Assembly: GCA_964574335.1 (NCBI GenBank)
Contig: CAZNNH010000094.1
Coordinates: 1 to 22,388 of the forward strand
Source of the DNA: CAZNNH01 sp964574335
GTDB taxonomy: Bacteria; Acidobacteriota; Vicinamibacteria; Fen-336
DNA length: 22,388 bases
Reading direction: 5' to 3'
The notes under the pieces were generated by a model. The model searched no databases. It was not told the origin of the DNA and worked only from the letters and a program-made list of their open reading frames with translations. Positions 16,101-22,388 of the stretch are shown piece by piece. Position 1 is the stretch's first letter. Each line of letters starts with the position of its first letter. The translations under genes were made by a program, and so were the position numbers.

Positions 16101-16664
16101 ACGGTGGGCTTCGGGACCATGATCCGCAAGCGCGCCGGATGGCTGACGGTGCTGTTCCTGGGCGAGATGCTCACCGCCACCGCCATGGGCGCCTTCGAGG
16201 CCGAGATCGCCCGGGCGGTGGTGCTGGCCCTGTTCGTGCCCCTGATCATCTCCAGCGGCGGCAACTCCGGCTCGCAGGCCTCGACCCTGGTGATCCGCGC
16301 CCTGGCTCTCGGCGAGGTGACGCTTCGCGACTGGTGGCGGGTGATGCGCCGCGAGGTGCTGGCCGGTCTCACCCTCGGCTCGATCCTGGGCGCCATCGGC
16401 TTCCTGCGCATCGCCGTCTGGTCGGCCTTCTCGGCCATCTACGGTCCCCACTGGCTGCTGGTGGCCATAACCGTCGCCGGCGCCCTGCTGGGCGTGGTGC
16501 TGTGGGGCACCTTGGTCGGCTCGCTGTTGCCGTTCCTGCTGCGCCGCCTCGGATTCGACCCCGCGACCTCCTCGGCGCCCTTCGTGGCCACCCTGGTTGA
16601 CGTCACCGGGCTGGTGATCTACTTCAGCGTGGCCCAGCTGACGCTGCGCGGCTCGCTGCTGTAG
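13134..16664 (+). CDS. APC permease - USP-like - MgtE magnesium transporter fusion
   Basis: Predicted 1176 residues in one uninterrupted frame. Residues 1-475 are a degenerate APC permease: TM8-TM9-like RVLPAALALPHRRFGTPARAI in outline and several helices, but no glycine-rich TM1 motif. Residues 509-676 are USP-like (NLLVAVRNP, SSEVYVGEA), then a His-rich VGPHVHHHD at 684-692. Residues about 726-842 are the MgtE N domain, 843-975 two CBS domains (LPVTDTAGMLIGIVTVDDVLD), and 993-1172 the five-helix pore with IISSGGNSGSQASTL near 1039 and D1156 in TLVDVTGLVIYF, the residue equivalent to the Mg2+-filter aspartate of Thermus MgtE. The magnesium half looks fully intact. The N-terminal half may regulate it or transport a second solute. 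AAGG before the ATG is a weak ribosome site. Confidence 0.9.
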   Translation: MTPTPPTPPRRQVRIVLSATALVSFMSVWKAAALALAELGIAAFFVTGLVEAAVGPSAAWFVLAACLLGALVRAVDVESWAVFVPGGFGGRVAQAFGPRAASVASAAVLVERLLLAALACAIIGGYVAHLALPALLAWYPRWSFATQELTAVTVAVVVGTLWLRARIGSHLEPDTVAKGVWVGVAALVLTTAWAVVTGGGRGVGLSASLPPPLLPASGGGPFSVALAAALGLALALPTVGGGDRLAQAARQFPPPRVRALRHSALLVVLFTFVATAIPAFLFGGMVPEGQRRLWLDVPVLAQAQHLAAPHWMREMAAVAVVAAAFLMLVPATRAALTDATQVVLRLATERVLPAALALPHRRFGTPARAIDLTTAATLLVMLAGAGRVAWLGRAYAFALACGVLLKAATLLRLRRTSPAPRRFKVAFNLRLAGRELPLGLGLALLLAAVCLGALLASGDLPSLAAAGLLLTLTAGFAARTRRVSAEVEAPDLDAFELLTSTELSLDQVDARPGNLLVAVRNPYALAHLDAAFRAAVGRDLVVMTARLMGVDADEDSARRTDPTPAERRLFSRVVALAERHALPVRLLIVPAPDVFDAVVATVVRLRSSEVYVGEAASLAVDEQARLFGEAWEAAAKPPDLKARLVIHHHSGRTDAYHLGAHPPSLNALDIEQIHRLWLDAVKGVGPHVHHHDIVRAALTLMENQLSGPERDRAVAAVRQVARPADELAAAVSARDFSRLRDITRNRHASDLALALTELTLEDQVVAFRVLPRKDAAAVFEYLSLEQQEALLKGMAQEDVAALLNHMAPDDRTMFLEELPAAVTRQLLSLLKPEERAVALTLLGYPEDSVGRLMTPEYVRVREHWSVRDVFDHIRQHGEDSETLNVIYVIDQQGMLIDDIRLRELLLTALDTPVADLMDRRFVALKATDDQQTAVAAFRRFDRTALPVTDTAGMLIGIVTVDDVLDVAEATATKEIQRIGGSEALDEPYMTVGFGTMIRKRAGWLTVLFLGEMLTATAMGAFEAEIARAVVLALFVPLIISSGGNSGSQASTLVIRALALGEVTLRDWWRVMRREVLAGLTLGSILGAIGFLRIAVWSAFSAIYGPHWLLVAITVAGALLGVVLWGTLVGSLLPFLLRRLGFDPATSSAPFVATLVDVTGLVIYFSVAQLTLRGSLL

Positions 16665-16676
16665 GCGGCGTCGGCG

Positions 16677-16705
16677 TTGCCATCGCCTGGGTCGGCGGCC
16701 ATAAT
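16677..16705 (+). promoter_or_regulatory. Near-consensus sigma70 promoter of the trehalose operon
   Basis: -35 TTGCCA (16677-16682, 5/6) and -10 CATAAT (16700-16705, 5/6) with an exact 17-bp spacer. It lies in the 89-bp gap after the MgtE fusion; the predicted start near 16712 leaves a 42-nt leader to the DUF5752 gene. This suggests the trehalose genes can be transcribed independently of the upstream transporter. Confidence 0.6.
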
Positions 16706-16753
16706 GGGCCCGGTTCCTAGCGACTGGCTTCTGCGTTCGGGACGTTCCTTCGG

Positions 16754-17407
16754 ATGAACGGCACGACCACCTTCGAGTTCCGCGGCTGCTTCGAGCTGCG
16801 CGAGAGCCTGGGGCTCCACGCGGACAGCGAGCGCCACCTGATGGAGCGGATCGAGAGGGTGCCCGCGGAGTCGATCTACTACCACACGGTGCGCTCGCTG
16901 CTGCGGCGGCAGGTGGTGCCGACGCCCTACCCGGACGACTTCGCGAGCTGGGTGGCCGTCGACGTCCAGGACAAGGCGTTGGCCGAGCGGCTGGCGCTCC
17001 CCAGCCCTTTCGACTTCGACAGCGTGGATGGCTTTCGCGGTCACCTGCTGGAGATCCTGGACGACCACCTCAGGGACCTGCGCTACGACCCCCGCTCCAG
17101 CCAGGGGACCCGCTTCTACTTCCTGCGCGGGCACCTCACCGAGGTCCCGCTGGGGGTGGTGGCCTCGGACCTGTCCTCCTTCACCGAGTGCGTCCGGACC
17201 ATCGAGGACAGCTCGATCTACTACCACATGGTGGAGTCGATCGGCCGGCTCGGCCGGGGCCGCACCGACTTCGCGGCCTGGGTCGACCAGGGGCTCGGCC
17301 TGGCCCCGCTGGCCGCCCGCATCGACGAGATCGATCCGTTCGTGAAGAGCCTCAGCGGGGTGCGCTCCCACCTGCTGGCCCTTCTGGAGAGCGAGCCCCA
17401 GCGGTGA
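16754..17407 (+). CDS. DUF5752-family protein with internal duplication
   Basis: Predicted 217-residue soluble protein resembling the DUF5752 family, whose genes tend to sit beside trehalose and related glycosyltransferase genes. The sequence is a tandem duplication: SIYYH at 40-44 and 154-158, DFASWV at 62-67 and DFAAWV at 172-177, GHLLEIL near 96-102 and SHLLALL near 205-211. Each half is therefore a helical unit of about 105 residues starting with an aromatic strand (FEFRG and FYFLRG). No catalytic motif is evident; a regulatory or scaffold role for the downstream TreT is plausible but unproven. The ATG has no strong ribosome site. Its stop overlaps the TreT start as GTGA, implying coupled translation. 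Confidence 0.78.
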   Translation: MNGTTTFEFRGCFELRESLGLHADSERHLMERIERVPAESIYYHTVRSLLRRQVVPTPYPDDFASWVAVDVQDKALAERLALPSPFDFDSVDGFRGHLLEILDDHLRDLRYDPRSSQGTRFYFLRGHLTEVPLGVVASDLSSFTECVRTIEDSSIYYHMVESIGRLGRGRTDFAAWVDQGLGLAPLAARIDEIDPFVKSLSGVRSHLLALLESEPQR

Positions 17408-18621
17408 GCGGCGCCCCCAGCCTCTCCGACTACGAGGCCCTGGCGCCGGCGGGCACGCTGCCGCTGATCTCCCACCTGGCCCAGGAGCTCTCGGGTCGCA
17501 GCTTCCTGCACGTCAACGCCACCCGCGTCGGCGGCGGAGTGGCCGAGATCCTGCACCGGCTCCTGCCGCTGCTCGACGAGCTGGGCATCCGGCCCCGCTG
17601 GGAGGTGATCGCCGGACCTCCCGAGTTCTACGCCTGCACCAAGCGCATCCACAACGCGCTGCAGGGCGCCGACCTGCCGCTGACCGCCCAGATGAAGGAG
17701 GCCTACGTCGAGGCCAACCGGCAGGCGCTTCGCAGCATCGACCTCTCCGCCGACCTGGTGCTGATCCACGACCCGCAGCCGGCGGCTCTGGTCGAGGGCC
17801 GGCGCTCCGACGCGGCCTGGATCTGGCGCTGCCACATCGACCTCTCGCGCCCGCTGCGGGCGGTCTGGCGTTTCCTGGAGCCCTTCGTGAGCGGCTACGA
17901 CGCGGCCGTCTTCCACATCGCCCCGTTCGCCCCGCGCCTGCCGATCCCGTGCTATCTGATGTACCCGAGCATCGACCCGCTGGCCGACAAGAACCGGGAC
18001 CTCGAGAAGGACGAGATCGAGTCGCGGGTGGCGGCGCTGGGGGTGCCCCTCGACCGCCCGATCCTGCTCCAGGTCTCGCGCTACGACGCCTTCAAGGACC
18101 CGGTCGGCGTGATCCGCGCCTTCCGCCTGGTGCGGCGGGTCCGCGACTGCGTGCTGGTGCTGGCGGGGGGCGCCGCCGACGACGACCCGGAGGGGCTGCA
18201 GGTGCTGGAGCGGGTCCGCGAGGAGGCCAACAACGACCCCGACATCCACGTCCTGCTGCTCCCCGGCGACGCCCACCTCGACATCAACGCCCTGCAGCGA
18301 GCCGCCACGGTGGTGATCCAGAAGTCGATCAAGGAGGGCTTCGGCCTCACCGTGGCCGAGGCGATGTGGAAGGCCAGGCCGGTGGTGGGCGGTGCCGTGG
18401 GCGGCATCACCCACCAGATCCAGGACGGCGTGACCGGCTATCTGGTCCACTCGGTGGAGGGGTGCGCCTACGCCCTCAGGCGGCTGCTGAGCGACGACGA
18501 CCAGCGCCGGGCGATGGGCCGTCTGGCGCGGGAGTTCGCCCGCCGCAACCTGCTGATCACCCGCCACCTCGCCGACTACCTGCAGATGCTGCGCCTGCAC
18601 ACCGGGGAGGGCCGCCCATGA
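17404..18621 (+). CDS. treT: Trehalose glycosyltransferring synthase (TreT-like, GT4)
   Basis: Predicted 405 residues, matching the TreT length. TreT joins glucose from an NDP-glucose to free glucose, giving trehalose in one reversible cytoplasmic step. Visible GT-B features: the N-terminal acceptor loop HVNATRVGGGVAEIL at 36-50, HDPQPA at 122-127, SRYDAFKDP with R226 and K231 for the sugar-nucleotide phosphates, and the E-x7-E motif EGFGLTVAEA with E311 and E319. GGAVGGI and DGVTGYLV follow as in the family. The GTG start overlaps the DUF5752 stop; an in-frame start at 17188 would lie inside that gene. Its stop overlaps the OtsAB start as ATGA. A related GT4 with another acceptor cannot be excluded. 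Confidence 0.85.
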   Translation: MSGAPSLSDYEALAPAGTLPLISHLAQELSGRSFLHVNATRVGGGVAEILHRLLPLLDELGIRPRWEVIAGPPEFYACTKRIHNALQGADLPLTAQMKEAYVEANRQALRSIDLSADLVLIHDPQPAALVEGRRSDAAWIWRCHIDLSRPLRAVWRFLEPFVSGYDAAVFHIAPFAPRLPIPCYLMYPSIDPLADKNRDLEKDEIESRVAALGVPLDRPILLQVSRYDAFKDPVGVIRAFRLVRRVRDCVLVLAGGAADDDPEGLQVLERVREEANNDPDIHVLLLPGDAHLDINALQRAATVVIQKSIKEGFGLTVAEAMWKARPVVGGAVGGITHQIQDGVTGYLVHSVEGCAYALRRLLSDDDQRRAMGRLAREFARRNLLITRHLADYLQMLRLHTGEGRP

Positions 18622-20804
18622 GCGGCCGGCTGCTGGTGGTCTCGAACCGCCTGCCGCTGACGCTGGAGCGGACCGGCAAGGGCTGGCGCGACGCCCCGAG
18701 CGCCGGCGGGTTGGTGACGGCGCTCGGCCCGGTGCTCCGCGACACCCGCGGCCTGTGGATCGGCTGGGCCGGGGACGCCGAGGCCGCCGAGGGGCGTCGG
18801 GAGCGTCTGGCGAGCTGGGAGAAGGACCACGGCTTCGTCGCCGTCGAGCTGCCCCGCACCCTGGCCCAGCGTTTCTACCACGGCTACGCCAACGGGACGC
18901 TGTGGCCGCTGTTCCACCAGTTCCCGTCCCGGCTCGAGTTCGACCCCGCGGACTGGGAGGCCTACGTCGAGGCCAACCGACGCTTCCGGGACAAGGTCCT
19001 GGAGCGCCTGCGCCCCGGCGACCGGGTCTGGGTCCACGACTACCACCTGATGCTGCTCCCCAGGCTGCTGCGGGAGGCGGCCCCCGACACGCCGATCGGC
19101 TTCTTCCTGCACACGCCGTTCCCCTCCTCCGACGTCTTTCGGATCCTGCCCCGCCGCGAGGAGCTGCTGAAAGGCCTGCTCGGGGCCGACCTGATCGCCT
19201 TCCACACCCACCGTTTCCTGCAGCACTTCCGCTCCTCGCTGCTGCGCATCCTGGGGCTGGGCAGCCGGATGGACCGGGTGGTGGTCGACGGCCGATCGGT
19301 CGGGATGGAGGCGATCCCGATCGGGATCGTGCCGGACGAGTTCGTGGGCCTGCTCGAGAAGGATGCCCAGGTGGCCCGCTACGCGGAGTCGCTGCGCCGC
19401 CGCTTCGCCGGCCGCCGGGTGCTGCTGGCGGTGGACCGCCTCGACTACACCAAGGGCCTGCCCGAGAGGCTGGGCGCCTACCGGCGTCTTCTCAAGCGCC
19501 ACCCGCAGCTTCGGGGCACGGTCTCGCTGGTGCAGGTGGCGGTGCCTTCCCGCGAGCGTATCGGGCGCTATCGCGATTTGCGCTCCACGGTCAACGAGAT
19601 GGTGGGCGCGATCAACGGCGACCTCGGCACCGCCGACTGGACGCCCGTCGTCTACCTCCGCCGCAGCGTCCCCCGCAGCGAGCTGGTGGCCCTCTACTCG
19701 ATCTCGGACCTGGCCTGGGTGACGCCGCTGTGCGACGGCATGAACCTGGTGGCCAAGGAGTACGTGGCCTGCCAGCGGGGAGGCGCCGGGGTGCTCCTGC
19801 TGAGCGAGTTCGCCGGGGCGGCGGCCGAGATGGGCGAGGCCTTCATGGTCAACCCCTACGACGAGGACGAGACCGCCACCGCGGTGGCGCGGGCGCTGTC
19901 GGTGCCGGAAGCGGAGCGACGCGAGCGGATCGAGGCCCTGTACCGGAGGATCGTGCGCAACGATGCCCACGGCTGGAGCTGCCGCTTCCTCGGCCTGCTC
20001 GACGAGGCGGTGGAGGCGCGCTGCTCGGCGATCGCCGGCGAGTCGCCGCCGGTCGACGTTCGGGCGGTGGTCGAGGCCTACCGCCAGGCGCGGACCCGGC
20101 TGCTGCTCCTCGACTACGACGGCACGCTGGTGCCCTTCGCCGCCCGGCCGCAGGACGCGCTCCCCCCGGCCTCGCTGATCGATACCCTGCAACGCCTGGC
20201 CAACTCGGCCGGCAACCGGGTGGCCATCCTCTCGGGAAGGCCACGGGCCGATCTCGAGACCTGGTTCGGCAACATCCCGGGCCTGTGGCTGGCCGCCGAG
20301 CACGGCGCCATCCTGCGCGAGCCGGCGAAGCGCGAGTGGCAGACGCCGGTCCCGCTGGCCGCCGACTGGAAGGAGCGGGTCTTCCCGGTGCTCGAGCACT
20401 TCGTCAGCCGCACCCCCGGCAGCCTGATCGAGGAGAAGGAGTACGCCCTGGTCTTCCACCACCGCATGTCGGACCCCGAGTTCGGCGAGTGGCTGGCCAA
20501 CGAGCTGGCCGCCAACCTCGAGGAGATGCTGGCCGACAGCGAGCTGCGGGCGGTGAAGGGCCACAAGTCGATCGAGGTGCGCCTGGCCTGGGCCAACAAG
20601 GGGGAGGCCGGCCTGCGGCTGCTCGAGGGTGCCGAGTGGGAGCTGATCCTCGGCCTGGGTGACGACCACACCGACGAGGACCTCTTCGAGCGGCTGCCGC
20701 CGAGCGCCCTGACCATCAAGGTCGGCGAGGGTGGCACCCGGGCCCGCTTCCGCCTGAGCGGCCCCGCCGCGGTGAACGCGCTGCTCGACGAGCTGGCGGG
20801 CTGA
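18618..20804 (+). CDS. otsAB: Bifunctional trehalose-6-phosphate synthase/phosphatase
   Basis: Predicted 728 residues joining OtsA (about 1-470) and OtsB (about 490-728). OtsA makes trehalose-6-phosphate from UDP-glucose and glucose-6-phosphate; OtsB removes the phosphate. OtsA motifs present: SNRLP with R11, GGLVTAL, HDYHLMLLP with D141, FLHTPFPSSDVFR, DRLDYTKG with R274 and K279, and CDGMNLVAKEY with D373 and E381. OtsB is a HAD phosphatase with LDYDGT (D499 nucleophile, D501), SGRPRADLE, AEHGA, KGHKSIEVR and GDDHTDEDLF (D682, D683). All key residues are intact, so both halves should work. The fusion is like that of eukaryotic TPS/TPP but occurs in many bacteria. GGGGAGG lies 6 nt or so before the ATG, which overlaps the TreT stop. 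Confidence 0.95.
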   Translation: MSGRLLVVSNRLPLTLERTGKGWRDAPSAGGLVTALGPVLRDTRGLWIGWAGDAEAAEGRRERLASWEKDHGFVAVELPRTLAQRFYHGYANGTLWPLFHQFPSRLEFDPADWEAYVEANRRFRDKVLERLRPGDRVWVHDYHLMLLPRLLREAAPDTPIGFFLHTPFPSSDVFRILPRREELLKGLLGADLIAFHTHRFLQHFRSSLLRILGLGSRMDRVVVDGRSVGMEAIPIGIVPDEFVGLLEKDAQVARYAESLRRRFAGRRVLLAVDRLDYTKGLPERLGAYRRLLKRHPQLRGTVSLVQVAVPSRERIGRYRDLRSTVNEMVGAINGDLGTADWTPVVYLRRSVPRSELVALYSISDLAWVTPLCDGMNLVAKEYVACQRGGAGVLLLSEFAGAAAEMGEAFMVNPYDEDETATAVARALSVPEAERRERIEALYRRIVRNDAHGWSCRFLGLLDEAVEARCSAIAGESPPVDVRAVVEAYRQARTRLLLLDYDGTLVPFAARPQDALPPASLIDTLQRLANSAGNRVAILSGRPRADLETWFGNIPGLWLAAEHGAILREPAKREWQTPVPLAADWKERVFPVLEHFVSRTPGSLIEEKEYALVFHHRMSDPEFGEWLANELAANLEEMLADSELRAVKGHKSIEVRLAWANKGEAGLRLLEGAEWELILGLGDDHTDEDLFERLPPSALTIKVGEGGTRARFRLSGPAAVNALLDELAG

Positions 20805-20806
20805 GA

Positions 20807-22126
20807 ATGGGGGAGGCGCCCCGCCGCGGTCGGTGCTGGAAAGGCAGTCTGGCCGGGCTCACGTTCCTGCTCCTGGTGTTCGGCATTCGGGCCGCGTCCG
20901 CCCAGGATATCGAGGCGGACCGCGACCGGGCGCACGAGATGCTCCGGGAGATCGAGAAGGAGCTGCGGAGCAAGTACTACGCCCCGTCGTTTCGAGGCAA
21001 GGACCTCACGTCGGTCTTCGCCCATGCGGGGAGGAGCGTGGACACTGCGGACTCCGAGGCGCAGCTCTCGGGGATCCTGATAAAGGCCTTGCTCGATCTC
21101 GACGACTCCCACACCTTCTTCATCCCCCCTCCGCTCGCCTTCGACGTCGACTACGGATTCGACATGGGCATGGTCGGAGAGCGGTGCCTCGTCCTCCGTG
21201 TCGACGCCGGCAGCCTGGCCGAGACCGACGGGCTGCGGCCCGGGATGACCGTGCTCTCCGTCGAGGGGGTGGCGCCGTCCCGGGAGAACCTCTGGACGAT
21301 CGAGTACAGCCTGAAGACGGCCCGGCCGAGAAAGGCCCTGAGGATGGGCCTGATGGCGCCGGGAGGCGCGGCCGAGGAGAAGGTGATCCGGGCGAAGGTC
21401 AGACCGCGGCAGCGATTCCGCAACGTCGACGACTGGCTCAAGGGGCAGATCATCCGCGGGCGGCGGCTACGGAAGCGGTTCCTGGGCACCGCCAACCTCG
21501 GCCCGGGAGTGGCTCTGATGAAGCTGTCGTCGTTCGAGATCGACCCCGACGCTATCGGCCAGGCGTTCGAGCGGGTGAAGGGCAAGGCCGGCCTGATCCT
21601 CGACCTGCGCGACAACCCGGGGGGGCGCCTCGACGTGGTCGAGAAGCTGGTCGGCTGCCTCTTCGATCGGGAGGTCCGGATCGGCGAGGAGCGTTGGCGC
21701 AAGAAGGAGAAGCCGCTACGTGCCAAGCCGCAGCGGTCGCGTCTCTTCGGGGGGAAGCTCGTGGTCCTGGTCGACGCGGCCTCGGCCTCCGCAGCCGAGA
21801 TCACTGCCCGCTGCGTGCAGCTCGAGGGCCGGGGCCAGGTGATCGGAGACCGTACGATGGGGGCGGTGATGCTCTCGCAGCGGTACCCGGGTCGCCAGGG
21901 GCATCGGTACCGCTTCGTTCTCTACGGGCTCAGCATCACCGTGGCGGACCTGGTGATGAGCGACGGCCGGAGCCTCGAAGGCGTGGGCGTGGTGCCCGAC
22001 GAGGTCCTGCTCCCCACCGGCGAGGACCTGGCCAGCGGACGCGACCCGGTGCTGAGCGCCGCCGCGGCCCGCCTGGGTGTGAAGCTCGACCCGGTGGCGG
22101 CCGGAAAGCTGTTCGCCGACCACTGA
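20807..22126 (+). CDS. Secreted S41-family peptidase with PDZ domain, lysine of the dyad missing
   Basis: Predicted 439 residues. A signal peptide spans 1-32 (hydrophobic LAGLTFLLLVFGI, cleavage after ASA). The N-terminal S41 cap motif LDDSHTFF is at 98-105, a PDZ-like region at about 115-185 (LRPGMTVLSVEG), and the core at about 225-400 with LILDLRDNPGG and VDAASASAAEITA. S328 aligns with the catalytic serine of Prc/CtpA. The position of the catalytic lysine in TFGKG of those enzymes is A353 here (RTMGAV), so it is either of the tricorn/IRBP-like subgroup that uses other residues, or inactive. It starts 2 bp after the OtsAB stop, so it is co-transcribed, but no link to trehalose is obvious. 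Confidence 0.85.
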   Translation: MGEAPRRGRCWKGSLAGLTFLLLVFGIRAASAQDIEADRDRAHEMLREIEKELRSKYYAPSFRGKDLTSVFAHAGRSVDTADSEAQLSGILIKALLDLDDSHTFFIPPPLAFDVDYGFDMGMVGERCLVLRVDAGSLAETDGLRPGMTVLSVEGVAPSRENLWTIEYSLKTARPRKALRMGLMAPGGAAEEKVIRAKVRPRQRFRNVDDWLKGQIIRGRRLRKRFLGTANLGPGVALMKLSSFEIDPDAIGQAFERVKGKAGLILDLRDNPGGRLDVVEKLVGCLFDREVRIGEERWRKKEKPLRAKPQRSRLFGGKLVVLVDAASASAAEITARCVQLEGRGQVIGDRTMGAVMLSQRYPGRQGHRYRFVLYGLSITVADLVMSDGRSLEGVGVVPDEVLLPTGEDLASGRDPVLSAAAARLGVKLDPVAAGKLFADH

Positions 22127-22281
22127 CCACGGCGGGCCCTCTCCAGCGCCATCCTGAGTCGGGCACCGGCGGACCGCCGGTCAGTTGGGGACAGAAACCC
22201 TGACCGTCATCCTGAGGGCCGCGTCGAAGCTGTACCCCGGAAGGATCTCGGACACCGCCGGCGGACGCGCTCTGCAGCCCG
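22127..22281. repeat. Cluster of repeat-like intergenic sequences
   Basis: Three pieces lie together. ACCGGCGG-A-CCGCCGGT (22165-22181) is an 8-bp palindrome. GGTCAG (22179-22184) and CTGACC (22200-22205) bracket GGGGACAGAAACCC, similar to the 10616-10739 unit. GTCATCCTGAG (22206-22216) to AAGGATCTCG (22241-22250) resembles a TCATCCTGAGCGAAGcGAAGGATCT-type intergenic repeat I know from many genomes, with a partial second copy CATCCTGAG at 22150-22158. No gene is seen here. Confidence 0.5.
22165..22181 (+). terminator. Possible hairpin downstream of the trehalose operon
   Basis: A perfect palindrome with 8-bp arms around one base (effective stem about 7 bp), 39 bp after the S41 stop codon. 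It could end or stabilise the operon transcript. There is no T-tract after it, and it may just be part of the repeat cluster. Confidence 0.3.
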
Positions 22282-22388
22282 TTACTCGTACTGGTCCGGG
22301 AAGACACGGTACGCCCAGGCTCGGTAGGACTCGTCGGTCGAGAGGTCATCCTCCGTGTTCGGGAGCCCGTCTGGACCATCCGAGGTCG
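22282..22388 (-). CDS. C-terminal end of an unidentified acidic protein
   Basis: Partial gene: a minus-strand frame enters from the right edge and stops at a TAA (22284-22282), giving 35 C-terminal residues. The translation runs TSDGPDGLPNTEDD and ends YRAWAYRVFPDQYE. The acidic first part and aromatic, well-formed tail look like real protein, unlike the arginine-rich chance frames around it. I do not recognise the family. It converges on the S41 gene across the repeat cluster. Confidence 0.5.
   Translation of the reverse strand, partial: TSDGPDGLPNTEDDLSTDESYRAWAYRVFPDQYE

Noticed and set aside
14382..16451. Antisense frame of about 690 codons opposite the MgtE fusion
   Set aside because: Same composition artefact; the plus strand shows clear MgtE and CBS motifs throughout.
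17949..18617. Upstream extension of the OtsAB frame by 223 codons
   Set aside because: This is the alternative frame of TreT, Gly/Arg/Pro-rich; OtsA homology starts exactly at the ATG at 18618.
18576..20669. Antisense frame of about 700 codons opposite OtsAB
   Set aside because: His/Gln/Val/Gly-rich translation with no domain; a typical mirror of GC-rich codon use in the real gene.

Overview
The window is about 70% GC bacterial chromosome with 16 well-supported protein genes, one probable small membrane protein gene and the end of one more gene at the right edge. I see no rRNA, tRNA, CRISPR array, integrase or transposase gene. High GC, many secreted hydrolases (GCPII-like M28 peptidase, S41 peptidase, GH35-like enzyme), APC permeases with attached universal-stress domains, and Uma2 and DUF5752 proteins together suggest an Acidobacteriota-like organism (perhaps Thermoanaerobaculia or a related uncultured class). 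That placement is inference only.

Layout. 261-2613 (-): three genes that overlap by 4 bp each and encode zinc-ribbon proteins of unknown function, two of them membrane-anchored. 2777-3004 (-): a probable small membrane protein. 2970-4634 (-): secreted beta-galactosidase-like hydrolase. 4847-7773 (+): an APC permease carrying two universal-stress domains, overlapping a gene for an MscS-type transmembrane-helix protein. 7831-10490 (-): a closely spaced run of XRE regulator, stand-alone acyl carrier protein, Uma2 nuclease-fold protein and secreted alpha/beta hydrolase, with a good promoter and a palindrome at its head. 10616-10739: a compact array of four copies of a GGGGACAyGAyCCCGA unit, two in each orientation, resembling REP/MITE-type mobile DNA. 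10749-12995 (-): M28 peptidase. 13134-16664 (+): a 1176-residue fusion of a degenerate APC permease, a USP-like domain and a complete MgtE magnesium channel. 16677-22126 (+): a near-consensus promoter followed by a tight operon of DUF5752, TreT-like trehalose synthase, an OtsA-OtsB fusion and an S41 peptidase. 22127-22281 holds further repeat-like sequence, and the C-terminus of a minus-strand gene lies at the right edge.

Functionally, the plus-strand genes share a stress/osmotic theme: small-solute permeases with USP domains, a possible mechanosensitive membrane protein, a magnesium channel fused to a permease, and two routes to trehalose. The most unusual items are the APC-USP-MgtE fusion, the zinc-ribbon trio and the orphan ACP cluster. 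All functions are read from motifs by eye; no database search was run.
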